Below are positions 1-11,841 of a stretch of DNA of 64,000 nt, piece after piece (the stretch's first letter is position 1; each line of letters begins with the position of its first letter). This stretch comes from Dactylellina haptotyla (taxonomy: Eukaryota; Ascomycota; Orbiliomycetes; Orbiliales; Orbiliaceae). The stretch is taken from NCBI GenBank assembly GCA_031310005.1, contig CM062384.1:620001-684000 (forward strand), in the 5' to 3' direction. The position numbers and the translations under genes are program-made. The notes below the pieces were generated by a model that worked only from the letters and a program-made list of their open reading frames with translations, searched no databases and was not told the origin of the DNA.

Positions 1-1913
1 GATCCCGGCTAGCGACGTGAGGACGCTCTGCAGAGCTACCGCGGCATTCTTCTGCTTTATCAGAGTTGACATGAAGATATCGTGTACCCATAGCTGCGGT
101 AATAAGTACTCGACTTCGCTTTCAGCGGTCAGGCCGCCGAGATTGAGGTAGTATAAACTGTCTGTTGGCGCCGTGCAGTTACCGAATGTGGCCGAGGAAG
201 GGTTCACGGTCAACTGCAATGCGGCAGGTATCCAGGATACCGGATTTCGGTAGTTAAAGTCGGTGAGATTGAGTCCAAGCTGTTTGATTTGGTTAAGCTT
301 GATGGGACCGTCGGTGCCTGCAACTGCAGACTCAGTCGCCCACCACTTGTCTTGGGGTTTAATGTTGAGCAGTCCGCGGCTTTCTTTGGATGGGATGGAG
401 ATATTTGCAGGATATGATACCAGTCGGTTTTGAACAGCGTCCACGTCCAAGTAGTAGGGAGTTTTTGTATTGTTACTTGCCGCGCCGAGTTCGTAACTAG
501 TCGCTAGCTCTGTGCGATTGGTATCGCTATAAATCTCGACGACGCGGTCTTCGACATCGAGAGCTGCGTAGCACAGGGTGAAGCCATATTGTCCAAGAGC
601 GGTTTGATTCGCATCGAGTTGTAAAGGCTGTCTTTTCTCGAGACCCCCACCCTGATACTTCAAAGCAATAACGAATTCTTGGTACCATTCGGGCCCCGCG
701 GTATAGTCGTCATTGGCTTGGGTACCAAGAAGGTATGCCGCACCTGATTTGTCTTGACCCGGTATTGTAGGAAACTGCCTGAATTCACTGACCAGTCCTC
801 CAGAGTAAGGGAAACCGTCACCCCAAGCGATGGCATCATTTCTAAGCTGGCAGATAAAGACGACTTTTTCGTCAACGAGACAGTAGAACGGTACCGATGT
901 TGTGGATGGGAAAGTGCGGTTATCCATTCGAGGTGTTATAGTAGTCGGGGAGACATTGCCCTTCATAATAAAAACCCCATTTTCAGACAAGATCTGGAAG
1001 GCTTCCAGATTCTCAATCTTGGGAAGTTGACAGGTAACACGCGAGTCCATGAGAGCAACCTTGCCGGTATAATTTCTGATGGACTGGCGGGCCGCTGCAT
1101 CTTCGAAAGGAAGATAAGCCCGTAAACTCACCCCGGTGTCGACTACATTCTCTTGCTCGACCGGGGGCTCTGAATATTCTGCAAAGGTGGGCAAATTCAA
1201 GGGATTGCGAGTCGTCCAAACATGATACTCTCCTGTCGTCCAGGTAGTGTATGTAAAGAGCTGAACATTGATATACTGATGGTCGACGCCAGGGTACCAC
1301 CAGACCGTGTCATAGTTGAACAGTAGAGAGGCCGTTTGATTGAAACCGGGGATATATTGTAAACTGACATCTGACAGCAGGGCGGTAGATGTAAGCTGTG
1401 ATAAATTTATGATAACTAGGAGGAGCAGGAGCATTGGGACAATAAGGCCGTATAAGAATAATCCGCCCCCGCGGCCTTTACGAAGGATCGTCCAGACGAT
1501 GTCCTTCAGAATGCTAACCGTTCCAGTATTTCCTCCGCTACGAACCATCGAGGCGTCTCCAAGCATGGAAACAGGTATTTGAGATCGTTCCATAGCTATC
1601 GCCACAACCATTGAGAGGCAAAATGCCCCCTGGAGAGCGACGGAAACTCTAATAGCGATCGATGTCAAAGTAATGGCTCGGGCCGTAAAATTGTTCAATA
1701 CAATTTTCTTCCAGACGTCATGACTGCTATCTCCGTACCACATATATCCGAGAAAGCCAATCGCAGAAACAATAACAGCAAAGCAACCAAATATCAGCAG
1801 TGCTGTAATAATACCAAGCCGAGTCAGGGGAGAGTTGTATTTCTTCCCGTCAGCACTCGCTGGAACCACCGTCTCGTATTGAGCGGACTTCTCGCCGACG
1901 TGTTCGTCCGACA
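1..1913 (-). CDS. Multi-pass membrane protein, fungal, uncharacterised (3' end outside window)
   Basis: An uninterrupted minus-strand frame opens at the ATG at 1913 and stays open to the window edge (about 637 codons, no stop and no intron), so the C-terminus is missing. Three hydrophobic segments are visible near residues 33-58, 76-105 and 141-162. The last includes a run of six leucines or isoleucines just before a long, probably extracytoplasmic, region rich in Asn-X-Ser/Thr sequons and with few cysteines. A further membrane segment may follow outside the window. The layout (short acidic N-tail, a TM cluster, a large glycosylatable domain) recurs in uncharacterised surface proteins of filamentous ascomycetes. 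I do not recognise a family and assign no function. Sustained codon structure over 1.9 kb makes a real gene likely. Confidence 0.8.
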
Positions 1914-4786
1914 TGATGAAATACCACCAATTACTTTTGAATTGGGTTGAAAATGACTTGAAAGAGGTTGCGCGGCGGGGTTTGGACACTAACAACCAAA
2001 ATTATCGAAATGCAGTAGACCCGCCCTTAAATAAATTTCGGCCCCTTCAGCTTCAAGGACGCGTGACTGAAGCCGCATAATTTATTGCAGAGCAGCCTAT
2101 CTTTGTTATCAGGTTTCGATCCGGCACCACCGTTATTGCATACGATGTAGGCGGGTTAGTCGTTATCATAATTGAATTGAAAGGGCCGCATCTTCAAATC
2201 TGCGAGGATATTTTTTTCGCAAGAGACCAATAATTGGCCGTTACACAGCCAGTTGTGCAATAATATCCAGATTTTATGCATTGCGAAACCAAAAAACACG
2301 ATCTGTGATTTGTCTGCCAGAAATCCGGCAGGCATTTTGCAGAAATAGCGTTCAATTGATGAGCGGTGGCGTTTGGCGAGCTTTGGCTTTGTGACTTAAC
2401 CATGTCGCTGTTGTGGAACGCATTGCACTGTCTGGAGAAAACGCTCAGAAGCGAACGCCACTTTCTCAGCCGTTGCGCATCCAACCCGACGGAGCCCCAC
2501 TCTCGTTGGCGATTCACAAGATCGCTGTTGTCAAGAATTGAATCGCATGGTTGCCACCAGTTCCTACTGGGAAGTGATTTTGAAGACAAGAGTTTAGGAA
2601 ATGGACGTCTACTAAGAATAAAATCATATTTGCGCTCGCTACTGGTCGTAAATTGTGCACGGCCGTGAGCAAAAGATGGCTATTTCTAAATTTCTTGGTC
2701 AATGGATAAGAACCACAAGTCAGAGAATGAAGAATCCGAAACATAACGGTGATAGCACCAGAAATAACATGGGAGAGAGTTTCGTCTGCTGCTCTGCCAG
2801 CGTTGGTGCATGGATATGCCTGTACCAGATGACCTCCTGGATGCGATCTCGGTTAATTTTTGCAAGTGTTGAACTTGCTGGGGCATCAGATCTGGAGAAA
2901 CAAAAGAGGAGCCAATAAGCAAATTCCAGGGTCCTATTTTTCAGGGTTTCCTGAATTTCCTTGGTAAGTCCATCATGCGCACCTAGGATTCGATTCTGTA
3001 GGAGTACTGGGGCCTCGTCTACCGAAACCTTGGTCTAGAGGGTATTAGCGAACTCCCTGAAAAGCCGAATATGAACCACCAAGTGCGGAGAGAATGAGAT
3101 TGAGTAGCTTGGCTTTTACCTTGTGCAACATATGAGTGCCATGGATCATATGAACTTTATAAAAAGTGCGATCTAGTATGGCTCTAAGAGGTTGTTGGTC
3201 ACGTGAGCCAGTTGTTCCCCGCGATCGCGCAACCCAAGAAAGATCGGTCCCACAAAGGTCTCTGCCCTGCATATCAAGTAACACAACATTGCGAATTTCG
3301 GATATTAAGAAGAATAGCAAACGAAAAAAGCAATGCACTTACGTAGATTACCTACATACTTACTATTCCCGTGTAGAGAAATATGGCTGTATGTATAGTT
3401 GAAGAGGATATAATTAAAATAAAGCTTTTGCGAGTTTGGATGTCATGATTTACCTACAGCTTAAAATCAACAGCTTGTTACCTGATTGAGAAAAAACGGC
3501 AAAATAGAATTCTAAAATTCTTTAGACTTTTGACTAACCAACTCAAGCACATCCTTAGATCGAAGCGGGTCCTTTATACATGCCCTGACATTTTAGATTA
3601 TGCGAGACCGAGATTTGTCCTGCCCTTGTCTTATATTCCGAGATATTAGAGTCGACCTGTTACTTGCGGGTTGAATATGAAGACATAAGTCTTGAAGAGG
3701 TTTCTATACTGTCAATCCGGATTTGGCCTTTAATATTGATTTATTTATAGCCGTACTTATAAGCTCATAAGTCCTGGCTACAGCTACAATATTTTGGCTA
3801 ATGTTAATGTAATAGGACAAAAATGCAAGCCCATTCAAAAGTTATACTTCTCTCGTTGAGAGGCTAAAAACCTTGTCCCAGTCTAACGAAACCCCGCCTC
3901 CTTATTTTTAAACAGCGTTTATGCTGGCGATACGGCGTACGTAATGCTTCTTAGGTCATATAAATGTTGAATGTAGGCGATGATATCGAACAAGAGTCTC
4001 CTAATCCACCAATTATTACGGAGTATCTCGCCGACCATACGCTGGCCCTCCATATGCTTGTGTTGCGGCTGGGAGGTCTTTTTCCACAGAGATTTCCCGG
4101 CAGCGCGAAGAACAACCACGCCACCATCTGCGATATTTTCTGTATCTTAGCCTTAAAAGGATATTCAGGCACCAGTGGAGGCTCGCCGACTTCTCCATGA
4201 TTCTAAATATATTCTCCCACTTTTCTCCGTGTGGTTTAGATGGATATGCGGGAAAATACATATTTTTCGTCATCGAGCAGCAGTGAAATCGGATTCGAGC
4301 GAGAGAGGTCTGTCCGAAACAAGTTAGATTCCGCGAGTACTCAGCCTCAGAAAAGCCAGTCAAGCTCCGCAGCTTCCAACCGAGGACTGTTTGGGCGAAA
4401 GATCCTTGCTCTAGCCGAAAAGGTCTCAATCCATTTAGCGAACCCTGGACTAACAGTTTGCTCCGCCCGTCGAAGCGTTGCATCGTGGCGCTTTTAACGG
4501 TCTCTCGCGCAGGAGCTCGTGGATTTGGTCGCAAAATGGACCGAATTGGGAAATCGCCTGGAATTCGCAGAACCCCGAATATCAGAACATCACGATCTAT
4601 CGCGTGTTTACTTGGCGTGTTTAATAAAATGTCGGGTTATGATACCAAGAGATCCTTCAAACTTGGCGGTCTATATATTGAGGTGTCGATCGCTTCCCAA
4701 CTGCACGGTATCAATCGATATCAACGAGCATTCCAAGATCAATTCAATCGTTCAGTCTTTCGTTTTTCTTAGTAAAAATATTAATC
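1914..4786. other. Gene-poor stretch, no supported gene
   Basis: AT-rich DNA with only short, mutually overlapping frames. The best is 4240-4497 (+), 85 codons from an ATG with a Ser-rich, charged composition, but it has no recognisable domain or partner exon. CTATATAT at about 4671-4678 may act as the TATA element of the secreted-protein gene that starts at 4787. Confidence 0.5.
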
Positions 4787-6736
4787 ATGATTCCTAAAGC
4801 TTTTCTTACTGCATCTTGCTTTGCGGCTCTTGCGGCTGTCGCTTCTGGAGCAACAACTCTGAGCGTGTGCACGGCGAACAATTGTTTGAGAGGTTAGTTC
4901 GGAATATTGCAGTTCATAATTCTGCTATTATAATATATTACTCCTATTAGGAATCGTGTGCTAACCGATGCTTGGCCCGAACAGCTGTTCGCGGTTCTGC
5001 ATTCCCTACTCGCTCGGGAACTGTAGACTGCTCCTCGTACTTTAAAGCGACGGTTACCCCTGCTACGGTGTAAGTAGAAGCGCCTCATACGTATCTGCTG
5101 CCGGATCCCAGGTTCGTTCTAACTGGCTTTAATTATGAATAGAACCGTCACTGCTACGACTCCCATTCCGTACACCGCATCGACAAGTGTACATATCACG
5201 GTGTCTACCACGGTTTCGGAGTTTTTCCCAGACGTCAGAAGCGTCGTGGAAACGAGCATCATCGACGAGACAGCTTCTGCCACGGTTGAACAGACCGCAT
5301 CCGAGACCGTCTACGAGACATTCACGCAGACCATTTATGACACCGCCACTGCTAAAAGCGATGTCACCGCCACAGCGACGGCCCATACCACTTTTACGAC
5401 TGACGTCTACACGAATGCTCAAACAGATGTCACCTCGGTTGCCACTGTCTTGGACCACAAGACCCAAACCAATACCGCCTTTGATATCAAAACGGATGTG
5501 GCCCACAGCACTAAAACCGTGCTCACGACCGTCGTCCAGCAGGTTGTTACCCAATACACTTCCACCACCACAGTCTATAAAACCGCATATACTACTCAGA
5601 TCGTCTACACTACCGTGAAGCGTAGAGACCTGGAGGCACGCCAGGTGACCGTGGTGCCCTCAGCGATTCCAGCCTATGCCTCGCCATGTGCCAACGCCGC
5701 CCAGTATTCCAGTGCTTGCTCATGCCTCGGTGTTACGGCCACGACTTCCACGCTCCCAACACCAACGGTTACTGTTACCGTTGGCGAATCCTCCGCCGTT
5801 AGCACCGAGACCAGTACCATTATAGATACAACAGCTGTAGACTACACAATCGTGCCCATCCCGACAACCACGACAAGCACGCTTACCGTCTACACCACCG
5901 TTACAACCCAAACCTTCACTGATATCGACGCAACGACCACAATTTGTATCACCGATGCCACTCAGACGACCCACTACACCGTTGCGACGGTCACCGAAAC
6001 TGTTACAGTTGCAACTGAGACCCTCACCGTCACCGACAGCGTTGCGACTAATACTGTCACCACCAAGACTTTCACCAACACCATCCCGGTCGTGACCACT
6101 ATCATCACAACGGATGGAACCGTGGTTAAAACCATCACAACCGCAACTGTCACGAACACGGTCGTCGACAACACAGTTACGCAGTCCAGCTTTTCAACCA
6201 GCGTCGTCACCGTGACCAACCCACCAGTCGTAAGCCAAGTCACCGTCACCACCGTCACTGAAACCAAGCCAGTTACCGTCACCACCGCCTGCGCGAACTC
6301 GATCCCAACTTTCGCCCTACAGATCACCGGCGGTGGACCATATAACAACCAATACATCGGCTCCTTCACGGGTAACAACGGCCAGTCCGACGTGCACACA
6401 ATCATCGCTGTCACCAGCTTTAGCGACTCGGTTCGCTTCACACTCCAAGGCACCACCATGTACGACTCCGCCGGCTGGGTCATGTGCGACCCACCTAGCA
6501 ACTACCCTTACTACTTCCAGTTTACCCCAGTGCAGTATCTTTCGGCCAACCGTGTCGCCTACTCCTGCCAAATTACCAACGGCTTGCTCAAGTGTTCTTA
6601 CGGAACCAAGAACTCTTACTACGTTTGCCCGAATATCAGGAACTTTATCGATCTTGCACCACCTGGATCTCCCGCTTTCGGAACCTGTGACGGTACCGCC
6701 ATCAATCTTTCTGTTATCATGACTTGCAAGCTTTGA
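4787..6736 (+). CDS. Secreted Thr/Val-rich cell-surface-like protein (paralog A)
   Basis: Three exons are inferred: 4787-4892, 4985-5069 and 5143-6736 (594 aa). The introns begin GTTAGT and GTAAGT and have phases 1 and 2. Residues 1-21 form a signal peptide. A short Cys motif (CTANNCLRAVRG, then DCSS) and VTPATV follow, then a long Thr/Val/Ser stalk that should be heavily O-glycosylated. A KRR site at residues 223-225 (Kex2-like) precedes a PAYASPC...SACSC cysteine motif (254-258). After more stalk, a globular C-terminal region with several Cys, Trp and Tyr occupies about residues 445-594. No GPI-type hydrophobic tail is seen. The same order of motifs and the same intron positions and phases occur in the gene at 19920. 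The SACSC-type arrangement is familiar from secreted fungal proteins of unknown function. The cell-wall or extracellular role is inference. Confidence 0.85.
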
Positions 6737-7137
6737 TTTTTGTAATATATATGCATATTGAGGAGCGTTGGGTGCATTTGCATTGGGATGGTCACTAAAA
6801 ATACCTTTTTCATCTTTTCTTTTGCTTTAGAAGTTATTTCTTCTAGTAAAGATATTTCGAGCCTGTAAATTAGCATTTTCGGTCGTTAGTCTTTCGTACA
6901 ATTCGCATTCATATTCTCTAAATTTGTCCTCGATTCCACAGTATACGCGGTGCAACATGTGTTGCTTGTGATATTTGTACCACCACGAGAGCGGCGGCTT
7001 AAATGGCTGTCGCTTAACCAATCCCTGCCTTTGTCACCAAAAAGTTCGAAACCTTCAAATCATCCCACCTTCATCACGCCACCCACCAATCTTCAACTCC
7101 TCCACCTCTTCACCACCGAGCTTCGAAATCCGCCACA
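6737..7137 (+). other. Intergenic, nothing recognised
   Basis: The stretch holds the 3' flank of the secreted-protein gene and the 5' flank of the COA3 gene. A pyrimidine-rich run with many CCACC units at about 7045-7137 lies just before the COA3 start and is likely its promoter or leader. Confidence 0.4.
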
Positions 7138-7620
7138 ATGTACCCATCACGGATACTACGAATGCCAATGTACGCTCTCCCCGTCTACACTGCCGCTATA
7201 AACCCCCAAAAACCCACGCGGTGATCAGCATAGCTAACCGGCTTTGCGCGCGCCCCGCGCACGACGCCTTCTCCGTCTAGTATCAAACGATCCTCCTACT
7301 ACAACCCGGACTATCGGCAGGGACAGTCGCTCATCCGCGCGAGGAGTCCGTATCTGATCAAGAATGCGCTTACCGGCGTAGGATTGGTGGCCTTTGTTGT
7401 TAGCATATGTGCGTGTTTCTCTCTCGATTTCGGTCGTTGAAAAACGGTGGGGGCGGGATATATAGTTGAGATGCTAATCAGCCGGGCGAGGCGGGATGTA
7501 GATGCGTATACGATACACGCTATTAAATCCGATGATTTTGCCGAGGCCGCGTTACCGCCGAAGAAGGATGATATTCTGAAGGATTCGGTGAAGAACTCGG
7601 GGTCCGGGTTGAGGCCGTGA
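7138..7620 (+). CDS. COA3: Cytochrome c oxidase assembly factor 3, mitochondrial
   Basis: A small three-exon gene, missed by simple frame reading: 7138-7169, 7281-7408 and 7502-7620, giving 92 aa. Introns start GTACGC and GTGCGT and end CTAG and GTAG; the second has a TGCTAATC branch site. The protein shows the COA3 hallmark SSYYNPDYRQGQSLIRARSP (residues 15-34), a single membrane helix at about 36-58 and a short tail with IKSDDFAE. In yeast, Coa3 sits in the mitochondrial inner membrane and, with Cox14, binds newly made Cox1, coupling Cox1 translation to cytochrome oxidase assembly. Length and the one-TM layout match the family. The short first exon (10 codons plus 2 bases) is the least certain part. 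Confidence 0.87.
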
Positions 7621-8160
7621 TTTGGTGGTGGTTTCTAGCTTCAGGGTGCTCCTGTTAGGGACCGGGGTATCGATCGTGGATGCATAGGAATCTAGTTTCC
7701 GAGATACAGATCTTTACTGGGTATAAATAGGAGGCTGGATCTTGGATTTTAATTGTACATATTTAAGCACTCTATCCCAGCTTATTAGCGATTTATATAT
7801 GGTATATATTTGTCCCATTTCTCTAGTTGTTAGTCAATTAGCCTTCACAGAGGCGAAACGAGAACAAATTTTATAGATATGAGGCATATTAGAGGCATGA
7901 TCGGTAGCGTAAATTTTAAACTGTAAATTATATATATATATGATATCTAGTAATAAGTCTAGAGAAGAAGACATTATACATAAACAAATAGGAAATCAAA
8001 AGGCGTAAGAAACATCGAAAGGTGCATCCGGATATCCCTACTAAAGAAAACGAAGTTACAAATCTAGACAAGAAATTTGTCGTGCAAGCCAAACCACTGT
8101 CCTCCAACTTTTGGCCTGCTTCGGTAAGATATATTGAAAAAAGCAAAGTACGTATTAGTA
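7621..8160. other. Intergenic between convergent genes, nothing recognised
   Basis: AT-rich 3' flanks of COA3 (+) and of the large minus-strand gene. A short TA run lies near 7930-7941. No coding potential seen. Confidence 0.4.
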
Positions 8161-10461
8161 CTATATCAATCTGACATTAACCGTAGCGCTATCTTGAGCC
8201 AAGTATGTGTCGGAGCTATCCGCATGAAATCGATAATAAATATCCATCAAAAAAGTTCTCAACTGTAGCAATGGGACCATTTTTCTGATGAGGTCAATTC
8301 GCATTACAGTGCTGCCATCTTCGGTCGCGCTCAGAGCCCACTCAACAAACTCTCTCTTCGTCAAGGACTTTGGTGGTTTCCCAAAATACTTCTTTTGGTC
8401 CTCGACACTCAACTCGCGTATACTAGCGACATCCTTTGATATTTGAGACCAATCCGGTGGTAGTATATCAGGAATACAAAGGTCATCAACGTCCTTCCAC
8501 TCATTCATAATATCATCAACGCAGGACACCAAGCAGCTCGAGGTACTGAATAGGTCTGTTCGTCGTCCTAACTCAAACCATAACGCAACAAACTGAACCA
8601 GCATTGGTTCGGAACTACCGTCAAAATCTAACTCGGGATATTTGGCTCTCAAGTCCTCATAAAAACCCTGGATTTCCCATAGATAATTAAAATGGCTTGT
8701 TACTTTGGAGTAAAATGTTGCCAGCCTGCCAGTTTTTTCCAAACTGCACCACAAAGCTTGAAGCTGGCAATCGACAATCATCAAACTTAGAACGACGGCG
8801 CTTTCGAGTGTGTAACCTTTTCCTGAGAAGTGATCACCCTTCATAAATTGACGTACTTTGTCCACGGAATCTCCTTCCAGAAGACATATGGTAACGGTCG
8901 GAAGGTAAATAATCGATTTTTCGGCGGTTTCACGGATATTGCCAGCCACCTCTGATTTCCACCTCTGAAAATTGATGATGCACGGGAAATCCATCCAGCT
9001 ACCGCTCTCCCCAAATGGAGAGTCCATCAGTTGAAATTCCGAAGTTTCAGACAAAAATATAATGGTCCCACATACCAGACCAACATCAATGTCTGGATGC
9101 CGCTGGATATTCAGCGATTTTGTGTTTTTCATTTCATGATACCATGTCTTCCGATTCTCCTCAACATATGAAAAGTAAGGTTCGTAAAATAGTTTCAGGG
9201 GAGCTGCCGGTATTAGGAAATTAAAAGGCATAGTTGCGAAGTATTTAATTATCGTAGGCGTACAAGAGCTGTCAAACTCTTTCCATATCTCTGGCCACGG
9301 CTTCTGAGTATTCCGAGAAGCTTCAACGTAATAAGTCGCTTGATGCTGTGGAGAACTGCGATATAAAAACTCATGAGTATCCTTATAGTTTGGGCCGGTT
9401 GCAGTAAGGTCAATTAGTCGTAAGAACTTATGATAATTTGACCATATACAACAGGTCCAATTCTGCAATTTTGAATACAAGAGGATGCTTTCTGGCAAGT
9501 ATTCAATATCTGCTCTAATTCTAGGACCCAATAGTTGTCCTCGAGCTATTTGACACAGGTTTGAAATACACTCCGTTTGTGTATGCCGTAGTTCAAACAG
9601 AAGCGAGCTAAAATCTCCATCAATAGTGACAGCTTGCCCTAGCCCAGGGATTAACTGCGTGGTAATTTTGATAAATGAGTTTTGAGCTTCTATCGATCCT
9701 TTTATAGTATCGATTACAACGTTTTTTAGACCGACTATATAGCAAAGCATCGAAAGATCGTATAGTTTTATTCGCTGCACAGGAACATCTACCGTAGATG
9801 GGATAATGTCTGCATCTTCGTATTCTGTTATGAGATATTCGCTTGGTGGGACTCCAAGCGCTGTCAAAATATTCGACCATCCAGCTTTGGTGAATATTGT
9901 TTTATGGCCGCGGTCGTTTGTCAAACAGAACCAAATCCACGATATCTTTTGAGAAAAAGAAAGATCACGGATGTGAAGCAATTCCTCAGACGACGAAATA
10001 ACAATGCTGCTCCTATCTCCCACCCACCAACGCTCATCGTTTAGCGGGAGCCGCTTCTCATTTTCCAGTTCGAACCGGGTTATCAAAAAATGATCACTGA
10101 GATTCGCGTCAACCCATCCACTCAGTTTACTGGGGCGTAACTTTGTTCGAGTTTTCAGGAGATCCTCTGGCTTAAAATTAAGCTGGGGATAATGCATTCT
10201 AATCCTCCACCTTTTGAAATCCCAGCGTGTCTTTGTAAAACTAGACCAGTAACCAATAGCTCCCCGCAAACATTTGTCTCGCTGGTTTGATGTAAGGTAC
10301 TGCAAAGTCGCTTGCAGCAAGGCAGCAATAAAAGCTACAGCAGCAAAAAGGAGAGCAAGCAATGCTACCGTATCGGATGATGCCGTAGCCGAATCTTGTG
10401 CGCCAATATTAATTATATATGGTGCCGTGGACGCTGGCTGGGGACTTTCCACTGAGTTCAT
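8161..10461 (-). CDS. Large hypothetical protein with one N-terminal membrane helix
   Basis: A single-exon gene of 766 aa starting at the ATG at 10461. The N-terminus is Ser/Ala/Pro-rich, followed by a strong hydrophobic helix at residues 32-54 and a Cys-Leu-Arg-Gly-Ala-x-Gly-Tyr-Trp-Ser segment, after which a long soluble region contains many Trp and His residues. This layout (TM helix, then a G-x-W-S/T-K-x-T-R-x-R-W stretch) resembles large uncharacterised proteins, sometimes annotated 'modin', in filamentous ascomycetes, but I assign that only from memory and weakly. No catalytic motif was found. The frame is long and intact, and the gene stands alone between ISA1 and COA3. Confidence 0.82.
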   Translation of the reverse strand: MNSVESPQPASTAPYIINIGAQDSATASSDTVALLALLFAAVAFIAALLQATLQYLTSNQRDKCLRGAIGYWSSFTKTRWDFKRWRIRMHYPQLNFKPEDLLKTRTKLRPSKLSGWVDANLSDHFLITRFELENEKRLPLNDERWWVGDRSSIVISSSEELLHIRDLSFSQKISWIWFCLTNDRGHKTIFTKAGWSNILTALGVPPSEYLITEYEDADIIPSTVDVPVQRIKLYDLSMLCYIVGLKNVVIDTIKGSIEAQNSFIKITTQLIPGLGQAVTIDGDFSSLLFELRHTQTECISNLCQIARGQLLGPRIRADIEYLPESILLYSKLQNWTCCIWSNYHKFLRLIDLTATGPNYKDTHEFLYRSSPQHQATYYVEASRNTQKPWPEIWKEFDSSCTPTIIKYFATMPFNFLIPAAPLKLFYEPYFSYVEENRKTWYHEMKNTKSLNIQRHPDIDVGLVCGTIIFLSETSEFQLMDSPFGESGSWMDFPCIINFQRWKSEVAGNIRETAEKSIIYLPTVTICLLEGDSVDKVRQFMKGDHFSGKGYTLESAVVLSLMIVDCQLQALWCSLEKTGRLATFYSKVTSHFNYLWEIQGFYEDLRAKYPELDFDGSSEPMLVQFVALWFELGRRTDLFSTSSCLVSCVDDIMNEWKDVDDLCIPDILPPDWSQISKDVASIRELSVEDQKKYFGKPPKSLTKREFVEWALSATEDGSTVMRIDLIRKMVPLLQLRTFLMDIYYRFHADSSDTYLAQDSATVNVRLI

Positions 10462-11015
10462 GGCTTTTACCGATTTGAAGGACCCGGAAAGATGAAAGAA
10501 GAGGCGAAGTTTGTAAATATCAAGAAGAGAAGGAGAAGGAAAAGCAAGGATTGGAATCAGGATATAGACACATCTGGGGGATTGAGAACCTCTTTAAATA
10601 TTGAAGGTATCGGACCCTGCTTGGTTCATCGGAGGATGACTTTACAAGGCTGGCTGTTTTTAAGCTAGGGGCTCCCCTGCCATCTCCATGAGACAAGAAA
10701 CCCGAATAAATCACGCCGTATAGTTCACGAGACAAGGTTTGAGATCGGATAGAAAACAGCCAATTATCAAGTCCAGGCAGAGTATCTTATAATTTCGAAC
10801 ACAAGTTCAGATATGGCTTGATGAGAAAATACGCAGCAATAACAAGAAACTGAGCAAGAGATTATAGTACAATGCAATGCATATCTAAATTATCTTGGAT
10901 GATAATGACCAAGCTTTGATTTAAAAGCAAGATGAATGATTTAAGCAGGGTATCCTTGTCAATCCCGGAGGAGAATCAGCAAACTTGAAAGATGCAAGAA
11001 TCTCGAAACTGGATC
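10462..11015 (-). other. Intergenic, nothing recognised
   Basis: Promoter side of the minus-strand gene at 8161-10461 and 3' flank of ISA1. It contains only short frames with no recognisable product. Confidence 0.4.
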
Positions 11016-11841
11016 TCAACTCTTCCCGCCTTGACTATGAACCATGAATGATTCTCCACAGCCACATTCCTCCTCTGATGTACACGTCAGTAACAATTTC
11101 GTAAACAAGTCGATGAGCAAGGTATGTCACAAGGCACTCACTTATGTTCGGGTTATTGAAAACGAACCGTGCGCTCAGCCGGTCCTCAACCCAATCCATC
11201 TCGCTACCGATGATACTGAAAAGCGCCTTGCTATCAATAAACACCTTGACACCATCTTGTTCTACTGTTTCGTCAAACTTTCCAGCAGACTCAATGTACT
11301 CCAAGTTGTAGGCCAAGCCACTGCAGCCTTTGTTCTTAACGCCCACCCGGATGAGCTTTGGAGGCGTCTGTTGGGTTAGAGCACGGATATGTTCGACCGC
11401 TAGAGGTGTCAAGGTCATTGCTGCCTTCCGCGGCCGCAGCTTTCGAGGTATAGGGGATGTAGTAGCTGATGTAGATTTGGCGGGCTGGGAAGTCGACGAT
11501 AACGGCGGGGCTGAGGTCGTTGCTGGAGGTTGCTGTTGACGTACGTCTCGCGGAGCTTCTAGCGGAGATGTTGTAAAAGGGGGAGCTTTCCCATCAATCG
11601 TTCTCTTTGTGAGTTCGCTCTTGGGAGCATCCTTGTTTCGAGGTGGCGCTGGATCAATGTTTGGCATGTCCAATGTCTCGGGACGGTACGGAGTAGCGGT
11701 TTGTAACGATCTCCGGAGGCACGATGCACATATAGACGGTACTAAAGGCCGTGGGCTCGGTCTATATCGAGATTTGAGGGAAGCCGTGAGAGACCGTCCA
11801 GCGGCCGAGACGAATGGCGACAAGCTTCGAGGCAGTGACAT
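11016..11841 (-). CDS. ISA1: Mitochondrial iron-sulfur assembly protein, ISA1/HesB type
   Basis: Two exons, 11142-11841 and 11016-11074, are separated by a 67-nt intron that starts GTGAGT. The product is 252 aa. I start at the ATG at 11841; the open frame upstream has no ATG. Residues 1-45 are basic and Ser-rich, as in a mitochondrial presequence. A low-complexity Pro/Ser/Thr linker runs to about 139. The HesB-like domain (about 141-248) carries the three conserved ligand cysteines: C173 in GCSGLAY and C237 and C239 in ECGCGESF. The second exon supplies the CGCG motif, which proves the splice; without it the frame reads into an unrelated tail. Isa1 works with Isa2 and Iba57 to build [4Fe-4S] clusters in the matrix for aconitase, lipoate synthase and similar enzymes. 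Yeast Isa1 is about the same length. Confidence 0.95.

Noticed and set aside
2104-2125. GGTTTCGATCCGG, resembling a tRNA B box
   Set aside because: It has an extra T, and no A box or acceptor stem could be folded upstream.
2194-2922. Several overlapping 76-131 codon frames
   Set aside because: They compete on both strands, lack conserved motifs and lie in AT-rich spacer DNA.
4240-4497. 85-codon Ser-rich plus-strand frame
   Set aside because: Some protein-like text, but no recognised family, exon partner or promoter; listed only under the gene-poor stretch.
4016-4534. 172-codon minus-strand frame
   Set aside because: Composition is not protein-like in its C-terminal half, no domain or splice partner is visible, and a plus-strand frame overlaps it.
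5974-6501. 175-codon minus-strand frame, Val-rich
   Set aside because: It is the antisense of the Thr-rich stalk; the ACN/GTN codon bias removes stops on the reverse strand.
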